Source of the DNA: an uncultured Lachnospiraceae bacterium
Lineage (GTDB): Bacteria; Bacillota; Clostridia; Lachnospirales; Lachnospiraceae
Length of the DNA: 21,757 nt
Reading direction: 5' to 3'
Assembly (NCBI GenBank): GCA_949076555.1
Contig: CARUOB010000053.1
Location: forward strand, 1-21,757
A program made the translations under genes and the position numbers. Of the stretch, positions 14,930-21,757 are shown one piece after another (the first letter of the stretch is position 1; the number at the start of each line of letters is the position of its first letter). The notes under the pieces were generated by a model that saw only the letters and a program-made list of their open reading frames with translations, ran no database searches and had not been told where the DNA came from.

Positions 14930-15003
14930 CAAAGTCCATGCAGATTTATAGCCAACGGACTGCCCGCGAAACCCCGCGGAGACGATTTTGCGAATGGACT
15001 CTG
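14930..15003. repeat. 74-nt three-stem element with terminal inverted repeats
   Basis: Terminal arms CAAAGTCCAT (14930-14939) and ATGGACTCTG (14994-15003) are inverted repeats with one mismatch. Immediately inside, GCAG (14940-14943) pairs with CTGC (14960-14963), with an inner CC/GG; directly adjoining is CCGCG (14964-14968) with CGCGG (14975-14979). The stems are contiguous, like a compact three-way junction. It fills half of the 176-bp gap between the hydrolase stop and dgt. The other half (14838-14929) is A/T-rich, and I see no gene or clear promoter in it. It could be a structured leader RNA or a small palindromic repeat element. Confidence 0.5.
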
Positions 15004-15013
15004 CATCATTGCC

Positions 15014-15940
15014 TCATCGGCATATATCATATATAAACTCCGCGTTCTTATCCATGGCTTCATATGCCGTCTTAAAAGGCGACATCTGAAACACATGCCA
15101 CATCCCTTTGAACTCGTCCATCTTCACGCTGACATTGTCTTTCAGCAGCTTTTTGTAGAGCATCGCCGCGTCGTCGTGCAGGATTTCGTTGCTCCCCACC
15201 TGAATATAAATGGGCGGAAATCCCTCGTAATCCCCAAACAGCGGAGAAATCAATGGATCGGTCAAATCCTGCCCCGCCGCATAATTTTCTATCATTTGCT
15301 GCAGATACCCGGCGTTTAAAACGGGATCGATTTCCGCCTTGGTCACATGGGACTTGCCGGAAGCCGTCAGATCCGTCCACGGCGACATGAGCACAAGACC
15401 TCTGGGCATCAGCCGTCCCTCGCTTTTCAGCTTGAGGCAGAGGGAAAGCGCCAGATTGCCGCCCGCGGAATCCCCCGCCAGAATCACATCTCTCGCACCG
15501 TACCCCAAAAGCATCAGATAATCCCATATCTGCATGGCGTCCTGCGTGGCCGCCGGATAGGGATTTTCGGGGGCCAGCCTATAATCAAAGCTGAGCACAT
15601 CCATGGATGTGGAGGCCGCCAGCTTCGTCGTCAGCGTTCTGGCATACAGGCTGCTTCCCGTGGAATAGCCGCCGCCGTGGCAGTACAGTATGATATATTT
15701 TTTCATATGCGCTCGGTTTACATAAATCCACTCTCCATGAATCGAGCCGCCGTTTTCCCCGCGCGCGGCAATCTCCACATCCTCCACAATCACATCCCGG
15801 CTGCTTCCCAGAAGGGCGCCGAAATGATCCTGCGACTGGCGGTGCTTCTCAATATCCACATTCTCCACCACACCGTGCATCCGCTTAATCAGATTCATCA
15901 GACTGGCGTTTCTTTTATCTGTTTTGTCCGTCTTTGCCAT
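15014..15940 (-). CDS. Alpha/beta hydrolase of the hormone-sensitive-lipase (HSL) family
   Basis: A 308-aa esterase or lipase-like protein. The oxyanion motif HGGG is at 88-91. The nucleophile elbow is GDSAGG with S158. The acid is probably in GSNEILHDD (E252 or D256), and the histidine is H282 in GMWHVFQ. SFDYRLAPENPYPAA is the usual conserved stretch of this family. No signal peptide is seen, so it is probably cytoplasmic. HSL enzymes hydrolyse short acyl esters, acetylated sugars or similar. The substrate is unknown, but the divergent acyltransferase suggests an ester made by one gene and cleaved by the other. GGAGG precedes the ATG closely. Confidence 0.88.
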   Translation of the reverse strand: MAKTDKTDKRNASLMNLIKRMHGVVENVDIEKHRQSQDHFGALLGSSRDVIVEDVEIAARGENGGSIHGEWIYVNRAHMKKYIILYCHGGGYSTGSSLYARTLTTKLAASTSMDVLSFDYRLAPENPYPAATQDAMQIWDYLMLLGYGARDVILAGDSAGGNLALSLCLKLKSEGRLMPRGLVLMSPWTDLTASGKSHVTKAEIDPVLNAGYLQQMIENYAAGQDLTDPLISPLFGDYEGFPPIYIQVGSNEILHDDAAMLYKKLLKDNVSVKMDEFKGMWHVFQMSPFKTAYEAMDKNAEFIYDICR

Positions 15941-15983
15941 ATTTCCTCCATTCTCTGCTCTGCGCGTTCCTTAATATGCAACA

Positions 15984-16017
15984 ATTTTACCATAAATAAG
16001 GGAATTTGTGGTATACT
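15984..16017. promoter_or_regulatory. Symmetric overlapping divergent promoters with operator-like dyad
   Basis: Minus strand: ACCACA (16012-16007), 17 nt, extended -10 TGGTAAAAT (TAAAAT at 15989-15984) for the hydrolase. Plus strand: extended -10 TGGTATACT (TATACT at 16012-16017) for the acyltransferase. The -35 position of each overlaps the -10 of the other. Between them TACCATAAATA (15988-15998) and AATTTGTGGTA (16003-16013) form an 11-bp dyad, 9/11 matched, with a 4-bp centre. The two polymerases would compete, and a dimeric regulator could block both. Confidence 0.55.
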
Positions 16018-16023
16018 TATTCC

Positions 16024-17355
16024 ATGCGCAGACAACACACTAAAAAACAAATGAATAAAAACGGGCTTCGGGGCAAAAAAGACGTCTGGTACAAGCTGGA
16101 TCTGTCCGCCACCGTCTATCCCACCCTGCAAAGACGGGATTTTTCTTCTGTCTACCGTCTCAGCGTAAAATTAAAGGAAACGGTAGATCCGGCGCTTTTA
16201 CAGAGGGCGCTGGAGCTTACGCTGCCCCGCTTCCCCACCTACAAGGTAGCGATCCGAAAGGGCTTGTTCTGGCGTTATCTGGAGCCGAACAACAGACCCG
16301 GCCCCTTCGTACAGGAGGATATCAAAAACCCCTGTATGCCCATGCATTTTAGAAGTAACAATCGTTATCTTATCAGAATATACTACTACGACTGCCGCAT
16401 CTCTCTGGAAGCGCACCACTGCCTCGGCGACGGCACCGGCGGCATGAGCCTCTTGCAGACATTGGCAGCCGTGTATCTGGGACTTTTGGGGCATAAGATC
16501 ACCCCCTCCGGCTTTGTGTTAAAGCTGGATGAGGAACCCGATCCGGGAGAACTGGAAGACGCCTACATGCGCTATGCCACGGCGAAAGTCAAACCGCCGC
16601 GCCCGGCGGAAAAAACCTACCGTGTCCGCGGCACGAAGGAGCCGTTCTACACACTGAACATCATAAACGGGGTTTTGTCCGTAAGAGAAGTCATGGCGGC
16701 AGCCAAAAAATACGGCGCCACCATCACGGAGTACTTAAACGCCGTACTGCTCTACGCCCTGCTCCAAAAACAGCAACAGGAATTTCATCTGACATACAAG
16801 CCCGTCCGGATTGCCATGCCCGTAAATCTGCGCCGCTTCTTCCCTTCAAAGACCCTGCGCAATTTTATTACCATGGTATACCCCTCCATCGATCCCCGTC
16901 TCGGTGACTACACGTTTGAGGAGATCGTGACCGAGGTGCATAATTTCATGCGTTATTATATAAACGCGAAATTCCTGTGCGGCGATATCACCACCAACGC
17001 CGCCACCAAGCACAATTTCCTGATCCGCATCGTGCCGCTTTTTATCAAGGATTTTGTTGTGCGCACCTTCTACACCCGCGTGCAGGATAAAAATTCCTCC
17101 GCCGGACTTACCAACATGGGGGCGCTCCCGGTTCCCGATGACATGAAGCCCTATATCGACCGTTTCGATATTTACATGGGACAGCCCTTTTCTTCCCGCA
17201 CCAACTGCGCCATCATCAGCTTTGAGGATACCCTCACCATCAATTTCGCGAGCAGTATCGTGGAGAGCGATGTGGAGCGGCACTTTTTCCGCAGGCTGGT
17301 ACAGGACGGCATCCATGTAAAAATAGAGAGCAACCGTTCGTCCGAATTGCAATAA
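16024..17355 (+). CDS. HHxxxDG acyltransferase (alcohol acetyltransferase / condensation-fold)
   Basis: A protein of about 443 aa with HHCLGDG (131-137), the active-site motif of BAHD, condensation-domain and alcohol O-acetyltransferase enzymes. It also has the N-terminal VWYKLDLSATVYPTLQRRDF typical of small bacterial relatives. The second half, with VRIAMPVNLRRFF and GLTNMGALPVPDDM, fits the second chloramphenicol-acetyltransferase-like lobe. It probably moves an acyl group from CoA or a carrier to an alcohol; there is no carrier-protein or adenylation gene near it. No Shine-Dalgarno is visible at either plausible ATG (16024 or 16051). The TTG at 16006 lies inside the promoter. The predicted transcript start is at or next to 16024, so the message may be leaderless. 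It diverges from the hydrolase and precedes a zinc-ribbon membrane protein by 67 bp. Confidence 0.78.
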   Translation: MRRQHTKKQMNKNGLRGKKDVWYKLDLSATVYPTLQRRDFSSVYRLSVKLKETVDPALLQRALELTLPRFPTYKVAIRKGLFWRYLEPNNRPGPFVQEDIKNPCMPMHFRSNNRYLIRIYYYDCRISLEAHHCLGDGTGGMSLLQTLAAVYLGLLGHKITPSGFVLKLDEEPDPGELEDAYMRYATAKVKPPRPAEKTYRVRGTKEPFYTLNIINGVLSVREVMAAAKKYGATITEYLNAVLLYALLQKQQQEFHLTYKPVRIAMPVNLRRFFPSKTLRNFITMVYPSIDPRLGDYTFEEIVTEVHNFMRYYINAKFLCGDITTNAATKHNFLIRIVPLFIKDFVVRTFYTRVQDKNSSAGLTNMGALPVPDDMKPYIDRFDIYMGQPFSSRTNCAIISFEDTLTINFASSIVESDVERHFFRRLVQDGIHVKIESNRSSELQ

Positions 17356-17422
17356 CGCATGTTCTGAAACAGTATATTTGACCAGGAACACAATCAAATC
17401 ATGATTTAAGAAAGGAAATTCT

Positions 17423-18127
17423 ATGTCATACTGTGTAAACTGCGGCGTGGAGCTGGAGGCCTCCCTGCGGGAATGTCCGCTGTGCCACACGCCTGTTATC
17501 AATTTAAAAGAAGCGGGCAAAGAGTATCCTCCTTCCCCCTATCCTGTCGATAAAGGACAGGTAGAAGTCGTGAAAAGAAGAGATCTCGGCGTCCTTCTCA
17601 CCGTTGTGCTGACCGCCACGGGCGCCACCTGCCTGCTCTTAAATCTGCTGGTATTCGACCGGTCTCTCTGGTCCCTTCTGGTGATCGGCATCTGCATCTG
17701 CCTGTTTGTTTTCACCTTCCCGGTGGTCTACTACAGCAAAATGCCGCTCTTCCTCTCCCTGTTTGCGGATGGGATGGCCGTGGCGGTGTACCTGTACATG
17801 ATCTCCTATCTCACCCCCTCCACCACATGGTTCTGGGAGCTGGGACTGCCCATTGTCGCACTCGTCACGATGGGCATGGAAGTCTTCACCCTGCTGGCCA
17901 AAAAGGTTCCTTTTACGATTCTTTCGGGGGCGTTGTGCCTGTTTATCGAGATTCCGCTGTTCTGCTCTGCTCTGGAGCTGATGATCCGCCGGATGCTTCA
18001 GTCTCCTCTGCGGCTGACCTGGTCCGCCGTGGTGCTGACCGTCTGCGTCATCATCGACGTGGCCCTCGTCACGATTCTCGTAAAAAAACGCCTGCGCAAC
18101 GAGGTGCGCAGACGCCTTCACTTCTGA
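17423..18127 (+). CDS. Zinc-ribbon polytopic membrane protein (DUF6320-like)
   Basis: A 234-aa protein. A small N-terminal zinc ribbon, CVNC (C4, C7) and CPLC (C18, C21), is followed by a linker (25-52) and about six membrane segments from residue 55 to 220, then a basic tail (KKRLRNEVRRRLHF). I believe this is the DUF6320 family, found beside similar acyltransferase and hydrolase genes, but that is from memory. It could anchor or regulate membrane lipid-ester chemistry; no activity can be assigned. AAAGGA lies 7 nt before the ATG. The last codons overlap, antisense, with the terminator of the convergent DUF4125 gene. The two stop codons are only 4 bp apart. Confidence 0.65.
   Translation: MSYCVNCGVELEASLRECPLCHTPVINLKEAGKEYPPSPYPVDKGQVEVVKRRDLGVLLTVVLTATGATCLLLNLLVFDRSLWSLLVIGICICLFVFTFPVVYYSKMPLFLSLFADGMAVAVYLYMISYLTPSTTWFWELGLPIVALVTMGMEVFTLLAKKVPFTILSGALCLFIEIPLFCSALELMIRRMLQSPLRLTWSAVVLTVCVIIDVALVTILVKKRLRNEVRRRLHF
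18082..18114 (-). terminator. Intrinsic terminator of the GerMN-DUF4125 operon, embedded in the opposite gene
   Basis: On the minus strand CTGCGCA (18111-18105), loop CCTCGT, TGCGCAG (18098-18092) make a 7-bp stem extended by one G-U and two G-C pairs. Seven T residues follow (18088-18082). It lies 18 nt after the DUF4125 stop. This is a good intrinsic terminator on the minus strand, and it is located inside the coding sequence of the plus-strand membrane protein. Confidence 0.8.
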
Positions 18128-18131
18128 GTAT

Positions 18132-18758
18132 TTATTTGCTGTACCGCTCTTCTGCGTCTTCCAAAGACTGATATCCGTAAAAGGCGGTTTCATTGGCGAT
18201 GGTCTGTTTTAACAGGCTCTCGCCTTTTTCTTTGGCTTTCTCCGTCTCCTTTAAGATCAGCGAAAGCGTCTTCATGGAATAGGTGTAAAGCTCGCCGCGA
18301 AGATAACTCTCCATAGAGGAACCGGCCATAATGCCGTCCTCCGCGGTAGTTGCCACCCTGCCCCGCTTTCGCAGGTTCGGGTACTCCTCTGTCATCCTTG
18401 CGTCCCACTCCAGATTGACCGCGATGATCTTTTCTGCAATTTCCTTCTTTTCGGACACGTCGGGAAGATGTTTTTTAATTTCCTCATACTCTTCCGGGTA
18501 GGTGCTCTCCATCATAAAACCGTACTTCTCAAAAATCGGATTTCTGCCTTCCCTGACCGCCTCACGACAATCTGCCTGATAGCTCAGGAGCACCTCGTCG
18601 GAGTAGACCATCCACTGACTCATGCGCATTTTAAAGAAAGTGTCCGGATCATCCTGACAGGAGGCCCTGCCGCCTGTATTGTAGACCTGCTGGAATAGCT
18701 CCCACTCCATCTGCGCAATGTCAAATATCAACTGTTCCCGTTCGCTGACCTGTGCCAC
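18132..18758 (-). CDS. DUF4125 family protein
   Basis: A 208-aa soluble, mostly helical and acidic protein. The segment WELFQQVYNTGGRASCQDD and the following FKMRMSQWMVYSDEVLLSYQ match what I know of DUF4125, a family of unknown function in gut Firmicutes and Actinobacteria. A later stretch, RGRVATTAEDGIMAGSSMESYLRGEL, is also typical. The conserved Trp, Cys and Gln residues near the N-terminus could form a binding site, but nothing identifies a reaction. The start is GTG with CAGGATATC upstream. It follows the GerMN lipoprotein by 88 bp without a terminator (only GC-rich hairpins without T-run), so the two are probably co-transcribed. Confidence 0.75.
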   Translation of the reverse strand: MAQVSEREQLIFDIAQMEWELFQQVYNTGGRASCQDDPDTFFKMRMSQWMVYSDEVLLSYQADCREAVREGRNPIFEKYGFMMESTYPEEYEEIKKHLPDVSEKKEIAEKIIAVNLEWDARMTEEYPNLRKRGRVATTAEDGIMAGSSMESYLRGELYTYSMKTLSLILKETEKAKEKGESLLKQTIANETAFYGYQSLEDAEERYSK

Positions 18759-18846
18759 GATATCCTGCCCCTTTCGTTGTATGACTGCTGTTTTCCGGCT
18801 CTGCGCCGGCCTCTCTGCCGCAGCAGTGCAGCCTGCGGCCTTTCTG

Positions 18847-19530
18847 CTACTCTGCGCCCTGCGCCGCTGTCACATATGTCATCATTTCCCCGGGCGTATA
18901 GTCGGCCAGGGCTTCCGTATAGGACGCGTGTGAGGTGACAAGCGTCTCTCCCTCCACCGTTATGTACATCGCGTCGGCGTGATAGTTGGCCGTAAACGTG
19001 TTGACTATGGAAGAAATAATAATGCACTCTGCCTCCACGGACATGGTCATGAGATACTCACGGAAACTCTTGGAAAGATCCAGATAGATAAATTTCCGCC
19101 CGTCCTCCTCCCGCTCTTCCATGGAGAGCGCCTTCGTGTCTAAAAGCGGCACAATGTTATGTCTCGCCAGCGCGCTCAAAAGCACATCCGGCGTAATCCG
19201 CTCCGCTGTGATTACCTCCTCGGTCAGACCCGAATCCATATCTTTGCCATAGCAGATCACCGTGGCCTTTTCCTGTTCTTCGCTCTCCTCCTGTGTCCTG
19301 TCACTCTCTTTGGCAGGCTGATCCGTCTGCGTCTTCTCTTCCTGTGTCTGTGCTTCCTCTCCGATCTCCTCTTCCAACAAATATTCCAAGGAATTTACCA
19401 GCATATCTTTCGATGACATTTCCGGCACGACGATCTCTCCCGTCGTCACCGCAGCGTCTGCCGCCCTGCCGCAGGCCGTCAACAGCATGACAGCCAGAAG
19501 CGCAAGCGCCGCCATGTTTCTCATTTTCAT
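18847..19530 (-). CDS. GerMN-domain lipoprotein
   Basis: A 227-aa exported lipoprotein. The signal peptide ends in the lipobox LTAC with Cys20 as the lipidated residue. A low-complexity acidic Glu/Gln/Thr-rich linker (about 45-85) precedes a single GerMN domain (about 95-220), seen in ITPDVLLSALARHNIVP, KFIYLDLSKSFREYL, IISSIVNTFTANY and AMYITVEGETLVTSH. GerMN domains occur in the germination and sporulation protein GerM and in lipoproteins such as LpqB; they may bind peptidoglycan or other envelope partners. An upstream TTG-initiated or ATG-initiated extension (MHSGRKT) is rejected because GGAGG lies 6 nt before the ATG at 19530. It is first gene of an operon with DUF4125. Confidence 0.8.
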   Translation of the reverse strand: MKMRNMAALALLAVMLLTACGRAADAAVTTGEIVVPEMSSKDMLVNSLEYLLEEEIGEEAQTQEEKTQTDQPAKESDRTQEESEEQEKATVICYGKDMDSGLTEEVITAERITPDVLLSALARHNIVPLLDTKALSMEEREEDGRKFIYLDLSKSFREYLMTMSVEAECIIISSIVNTFTANYHADAMYITVEGETLVTSHASYTEALADYTPGEMMTYVTAAQGAE

Positions 19531-19568
19531 AGTTTTCCTCCCCGAATGCAAATCCTTTGAATCGCTTT

Positions 19569-19597
19569 ATTCTATCACACCGCATCCGAAAAGTAAA
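19569..19597 (-). promoter_or_regulatory. Sigma-A promoter of the GerMN-DUF4125 operon
   Basis: On the minus strand TTTACT (19597-19592), 17-nt spacer, TAGAAT (19574-19569) with TGA before the -10 (extended -10). Matches are 4/6 and 5/6. The predicted leader is about 32 nt and carries GGGGAGGAAAAC before the ATG. It lies in the gap after nagA, which shows no terminator of its own. Confidence 0.6.
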
Positions 19598-19605
19598 TTG
19601 ACTAT

Positions 19606-20754
19606 TTATGCCTTCACCGCGCGTCCCGACTTAATCACCTCAAGAAGGGTAAATTCCCCGTCTGCTATCAGAATATCCGCACGACGTCCCGCCAGCAGCA
19701 TACCGCACTCTTCCTCCAGCCCGACTGCCTCGGCAGGATTGCGCGTAGCGGCCCTGACGGCCTCCTCCTTCGGCACGCCCATCTGGATCGCCGTTCTCAT
19801 ACATCCGAACAGATTGGTTGCGCTGCCCGCAATGGTGCCGTCTTTCAATAACGCACGGTTGCCCTTGACGGTCACAGGCTGGCCTCCCAGCGCGTACTCT
19901 CCGTCTTCCATACCGGTCGCCATCATGCTGTCGCTGACCAAAACCATCCGCTCTGCTCCGAAAAGTTTAAACGTGCTCTTCACCACGCACGGATGGATAT
20001 GAATACCGTCGCAGATCAGTTCTACTTTTGTGTCCTCATTCTCCGCCGCCGCACCGATCACACCCGGCTTTCTGTGGGTAAATGGCGGCATCGCATTGTA
20101 CAAATGGGTCACATGATGCGCCCCCTCCTCCATCGCCGCCCTGGCCGTCTCATAGTCGGCACAGGTGTGGGCTATGGAAAAGCGGAAATCGTCCCTGCAC
20201 TCACGGATGCAGTCCATCGCACCCTCTGTCTCCGGCGCGATCGCCACCATGCGGATCATTCCCTTCGCCGCCTGCTGCAGTTTCTCAAGCATCTGTCTGT
20301 CCGGCGTTCTGATATAAGCCGGATTCTGCGCGCCCTTCTTCTCCTCGGAGATAAAAGGTCCTTCCAGATATATGCCGCGCAGGACATCCTTTAAAGGAAT
20401 ATTTTCCTCCAGAACTTCCGTCTCCGCCGCCTCTGCGCCTGCCGCACAGATGCCAAGAAGCATCTCCTCGGAAAGCGTCATGGTGGCCGGACAGATTGTG
20501 GTAGTGCCATGGGTCATCTCATAGGACGCAATGGCGCGCACCGCCTCCACCGTACCGTCGCAGAAATCATAGCCCGCACAGCCATGAAAATGAATGTCAA
20601 CCAGGCCCGGAAGAATGTATGTCTGCGCCTCTTTCTCCGTAAGCTCGCTCTGCTCACAGCGCTCCACCTTCTCAATCCGTTCCCCCTCTATGACAACTTC
20701 ACCCGCTTCAAAACACATCTTATCGGTGTAAACCATTCCTCTGATTATACGCAT
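19606..20754 (-). CDS. nagA: N-acetylglucosamine-6-phosphate deacetylase
   Basis: A 382-aa amidohydrolase that removes acetate from GlcNAc-6-P to give glucosamine-6-P. Features are LPGLVDIHFHG (metal-binding HxH, H55 and H57), YLEGPFIS with the metal-ligand Glu, IAHTCADY, HHVTHLYNAMPP and the catalytic Asp in VSDSMMATG. The length is that of the family. The product is the substrate of the NagB enzyme encoded 17 bp upstream, so this is the usual nagB-nagA pair. GGGAGAG lies upstream of the ATG. Confidence 0.96.
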   Translation of the reverse strand: MRIIRGMVYTDKMCFEAGEVVIEGERIEKVERCEQSELTEKEAQTYILPGLVDIHFHGCAGYDFCDGTVEAVRAIASYEMTHGTTTICPATMTLSEEMLLGICAAGAEAAETEVLEENIPLKDVLRGIYLEGPFISEEKKGAQNPAYIRTPDRQMLEKLQQAAKGMIRMVAIAPETEGAMDCIRECRDDFRFSIAHTCADYETARAAMEEGAHHVTHLYNAMPPFTHRKPGVIGAAAENEDTKVELICDGIHIHPCVVKSTFKLFGAERMVLVSDSMMATGMEDGEYALGGQPVTVKGNRALLKDGTIAGSATNLFGCMRTAIQMGVPKEEAVRAATRNPAEAVGLEEECGMLLAGRRADILIADGEFTLLEVIKSGRAVKA

Positions 20755-20771
20755 ACCACTCTCTCCCTTCT

Positions 20772-21497
20772 CTAGAAGCCTGCAAGCGCCGCCTCATCCC
20801 CTACCAGAATCACATCACTGTGAAGCTGTAATACAGACGCCTGCACTTCGGGGGTAATCGGACCCTGGAACGCTTTCTTCACGATCTCACGCTTGCCTTC
20901 CCCGGTGACGATCACCACGATCTTCTTCGCCTGCATAATAGACCCGATACCCATAGTATACGCTTCTGTGGGCACTTCATCCATAGAATTGAAAAAACGC
21001 GCATTGGCTTCTCTCGTGGTATCCGAGAGAGTCACACAGTGGGTCTCCTTCTCAAAGGTGCTTCCCGGCTCGTTAAAGCCGATATGGCCATTGTGTCCGA
21101 GTCCCAAAATCTGCAGATCGACACCGCCATGTACTTTTATGATCTCCTCATAGTCCCTGCACGCCTTGTCCTTATCCGGCTCCAGCCCGTCAGGCACATA
21201 GGTATTTTTCTTGTCAATATTAATGGAATCAAACAGATGGGTATTCATAAAATACCGGTAGCTCTGGTCATTTTCCGGTGAAAGACCTCTGTACTCGTCC
21301 AGATTGATGCTGTGAACCTTCGAAAAGTCCAGATCTCCCTGCTCATATCTTCTGATCAGTTCCTCGTAGGTGCCGATGGGCGTAGAACCCGTCGCCAGTC
21401 CCAGCACACAGTCAGGCTTCATAATCACCTGCGCCGAAATAATGTTCGCGGCCACACGGCTCGCATGGTTGTAATCCTTTGCACAATAAACTCTCAT
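20772..21497 (-). CDS. nagB: Glucosamine-6-phosphate deaminase
   Basis: A 241-aa isomerase/deaminase converting glucosamine-6-P to fructose-6-P and ammonia. Motifs are GLATGSTPIGTYEEL (phosphate loop), NLDEYRGL (catalytic Asp) and ILGLGHNGHIGFNEPG with the active-site His and Glu. It matches the short Firmicute form without the allosteric C-terminal extension of the Escherichia coli enzyme. GGAGG lies about 6 nt before the ATG. The ATG overlaps the stop of the upstream AraC-type regulator (ATGA). Confidence 0.97.
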   Translation of the reverse strand: MRVYCAKDYNHASRVAANIISAQVIMKPDCVLGLATGSTPIGTYEELIRRYEQGDLDFSKVHSINLDEYRGLSPENDQSYRYFMNTHLFDSINIDKKNTYVPDGLEPDKDKACRDYEEIIKVHGGVDLQILGLGHNGHIGFNEPGSTFEKETHCVTLSDTTREANARFFNSMDEVPTEAYTMGIGSIMQAKKIVVIVTGEGKREIVKKAFQGPITPEVQASVLQLHSDVILVGDEAALAGF

Positions 21498-21757
21498 CCT
21501 TTACCTCCGTTCTGCTCCGTCCCCCAATGGGTATTTCGATATTCACCGGCAGACATTCCCTCCATCTTCTTAAATACACGGGAGAAATGCGCCAGATCCT
21601 GAAATCCCACCTGCTCTGCCACATCGCAGATTCTCAGGGACGGGTCCTTTAACAGTTCCTTCGACTGATCCATGCGGGCGCCGTTTAAGATATCGGAAAA
21701 GGTCTTTCCGGTATGCTTGTTTAATAGTTTTGACAAATGCCACTGGCTGACGTACAC
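21494..21757 (-). CDS. AraC-family transcriptional regulator, C-terminal part (cut by window edge)
   Basis: The last 88 or so codons of a regulator that begins beyond the right edge. The visible part is a double helix-turn-helix: HLSKLLNKHTGKTFSDILN, then RICDVAEQVGFQDLAHFSRVFKKMEGMSAGEYR, which is the AraC/XylS signature, most like YesN-type response regulators or sugar-sensing AraC proteins. The GTG near the edge is not a real start. The stop overlaps the nagB ATG, so the regulator is probably co-expressed with, and controls, aminosugar use. The sensor half is not in the window. Confidence 0.9.
   Translation of the reverse strand: MYVSQWHLSKLLNKHTGKTFSDILNGARMDQSKELLKDPSLRICDVAEQVGFQDLAHFSRVFKKMEGMSAGEYRNTHWGTEQNGGKG

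Noticed and set aside
13839..14951. 370-aa plus-strand ORF, unusually long
   Set aside because: Lies antisense over the conserved dgt gene and resembles no family I know; long antisense ORFs are common at this base composition.
15347..16054. 235-aa plus-strand ORF over the hydrolase
   Set aside because: Antisense shadow; the opposite frame has HGGG, GDSAGG and the catalytic His in proper order.
18759..18846. GC-rich hairpins (GCCGCAG/CTGCGGC, CCGGC/GCCGG) between the GerMN and DUF4125 genes as a terminator
   Set aside because: No T-run follows on the minus strand, and DUF4125 has its own ribosome binding site just downstream, so an operon is more likely.
1..21757. CRISPR arrays, tRNA genes, insertion sequences or phage genes
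   Set aside because: None found by reading; no regularly spaced repeats, cloverleaf sequences, transposase motifs or integrase motifs were seen.

Overview
The window looks like chromosome of a spore-forming anaerobic Firmicute, most likely Lachnospiraceae or a close clostridial relative. Reasons are the gene order dgt-dnaG-rpoD-trmK, a truncated spoIIIAA at the left edge, strong AGGAGG-type ribosome binding sites, a type A RNase P RNA and several protein families common in gut clostridia (PF06541 membrane proteins, DUF4125, TIGR03943-type domains). The genus is inference. I saw no tRNA, rRNA, CRISPR array, insertion sequence or phage gene. Nearly everything is on the minus strand; the plus-strand genes are a PHP-domain protein at the left and an acyltransferase / zinc-ribbon membrane protein pair near 16-18 kb.

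Left part (1-6.8 kb): spoIIIAA (5' part) diverges from a PHP-domain phosphoesterase. A compact minus-strand set follows, read from 6756 down to 1319: aldose-1-epimerase-like protein, ABC ATPase, ABC-2 permease, a His-rich CobW-type GTPase, a second GTPase fused to a TIGR03943/YcgQ-like domain, and a PF06541 membrane protein. Gaps are 49 bp or less and two junctions overlap. The last three genes look like a metal-trafficking unit and are the least ordinary protein-level content of the window.

Middle (6.8-15 kb): a secreted trypsin-like protease, rnpB, a nucleoside kinase with an N-terminal threonyl-tRNA-synthetase-like region, then (going upstream) trmK, rpoD, dnaG and dgt, a macromolecular-synthesis cluster. 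rnpB carries a tandem duplication of a 20-21-nt hairpin unit. A hairpin straddles the dnaG stop codon just before rpoD. A 74-nt three-stem element with terminal inverted repeats sits upstream of dgt.

Right part (15-21.8 kb): an HSL-type alpha/beta hydrolase and an HHxxxDG acyltransferase diverge from a 40-bp symmetric promoter region, and the acyltransferase is followed by a zinc-ribbon polytopic membrane protein. Together they suggest an ester-making and ester-breaking module of unknown substrate. A GerMN-domain lipoprotein and a DUF4125 protein follow as an operon; its intrinsic terminator is embedded, antisense, in the 3' end of the convergent membrane-protein gene. The edge holds an aminosugar operon, (AraC-type regulator)-nagB-nagA, with the regulator overlapping nagB.
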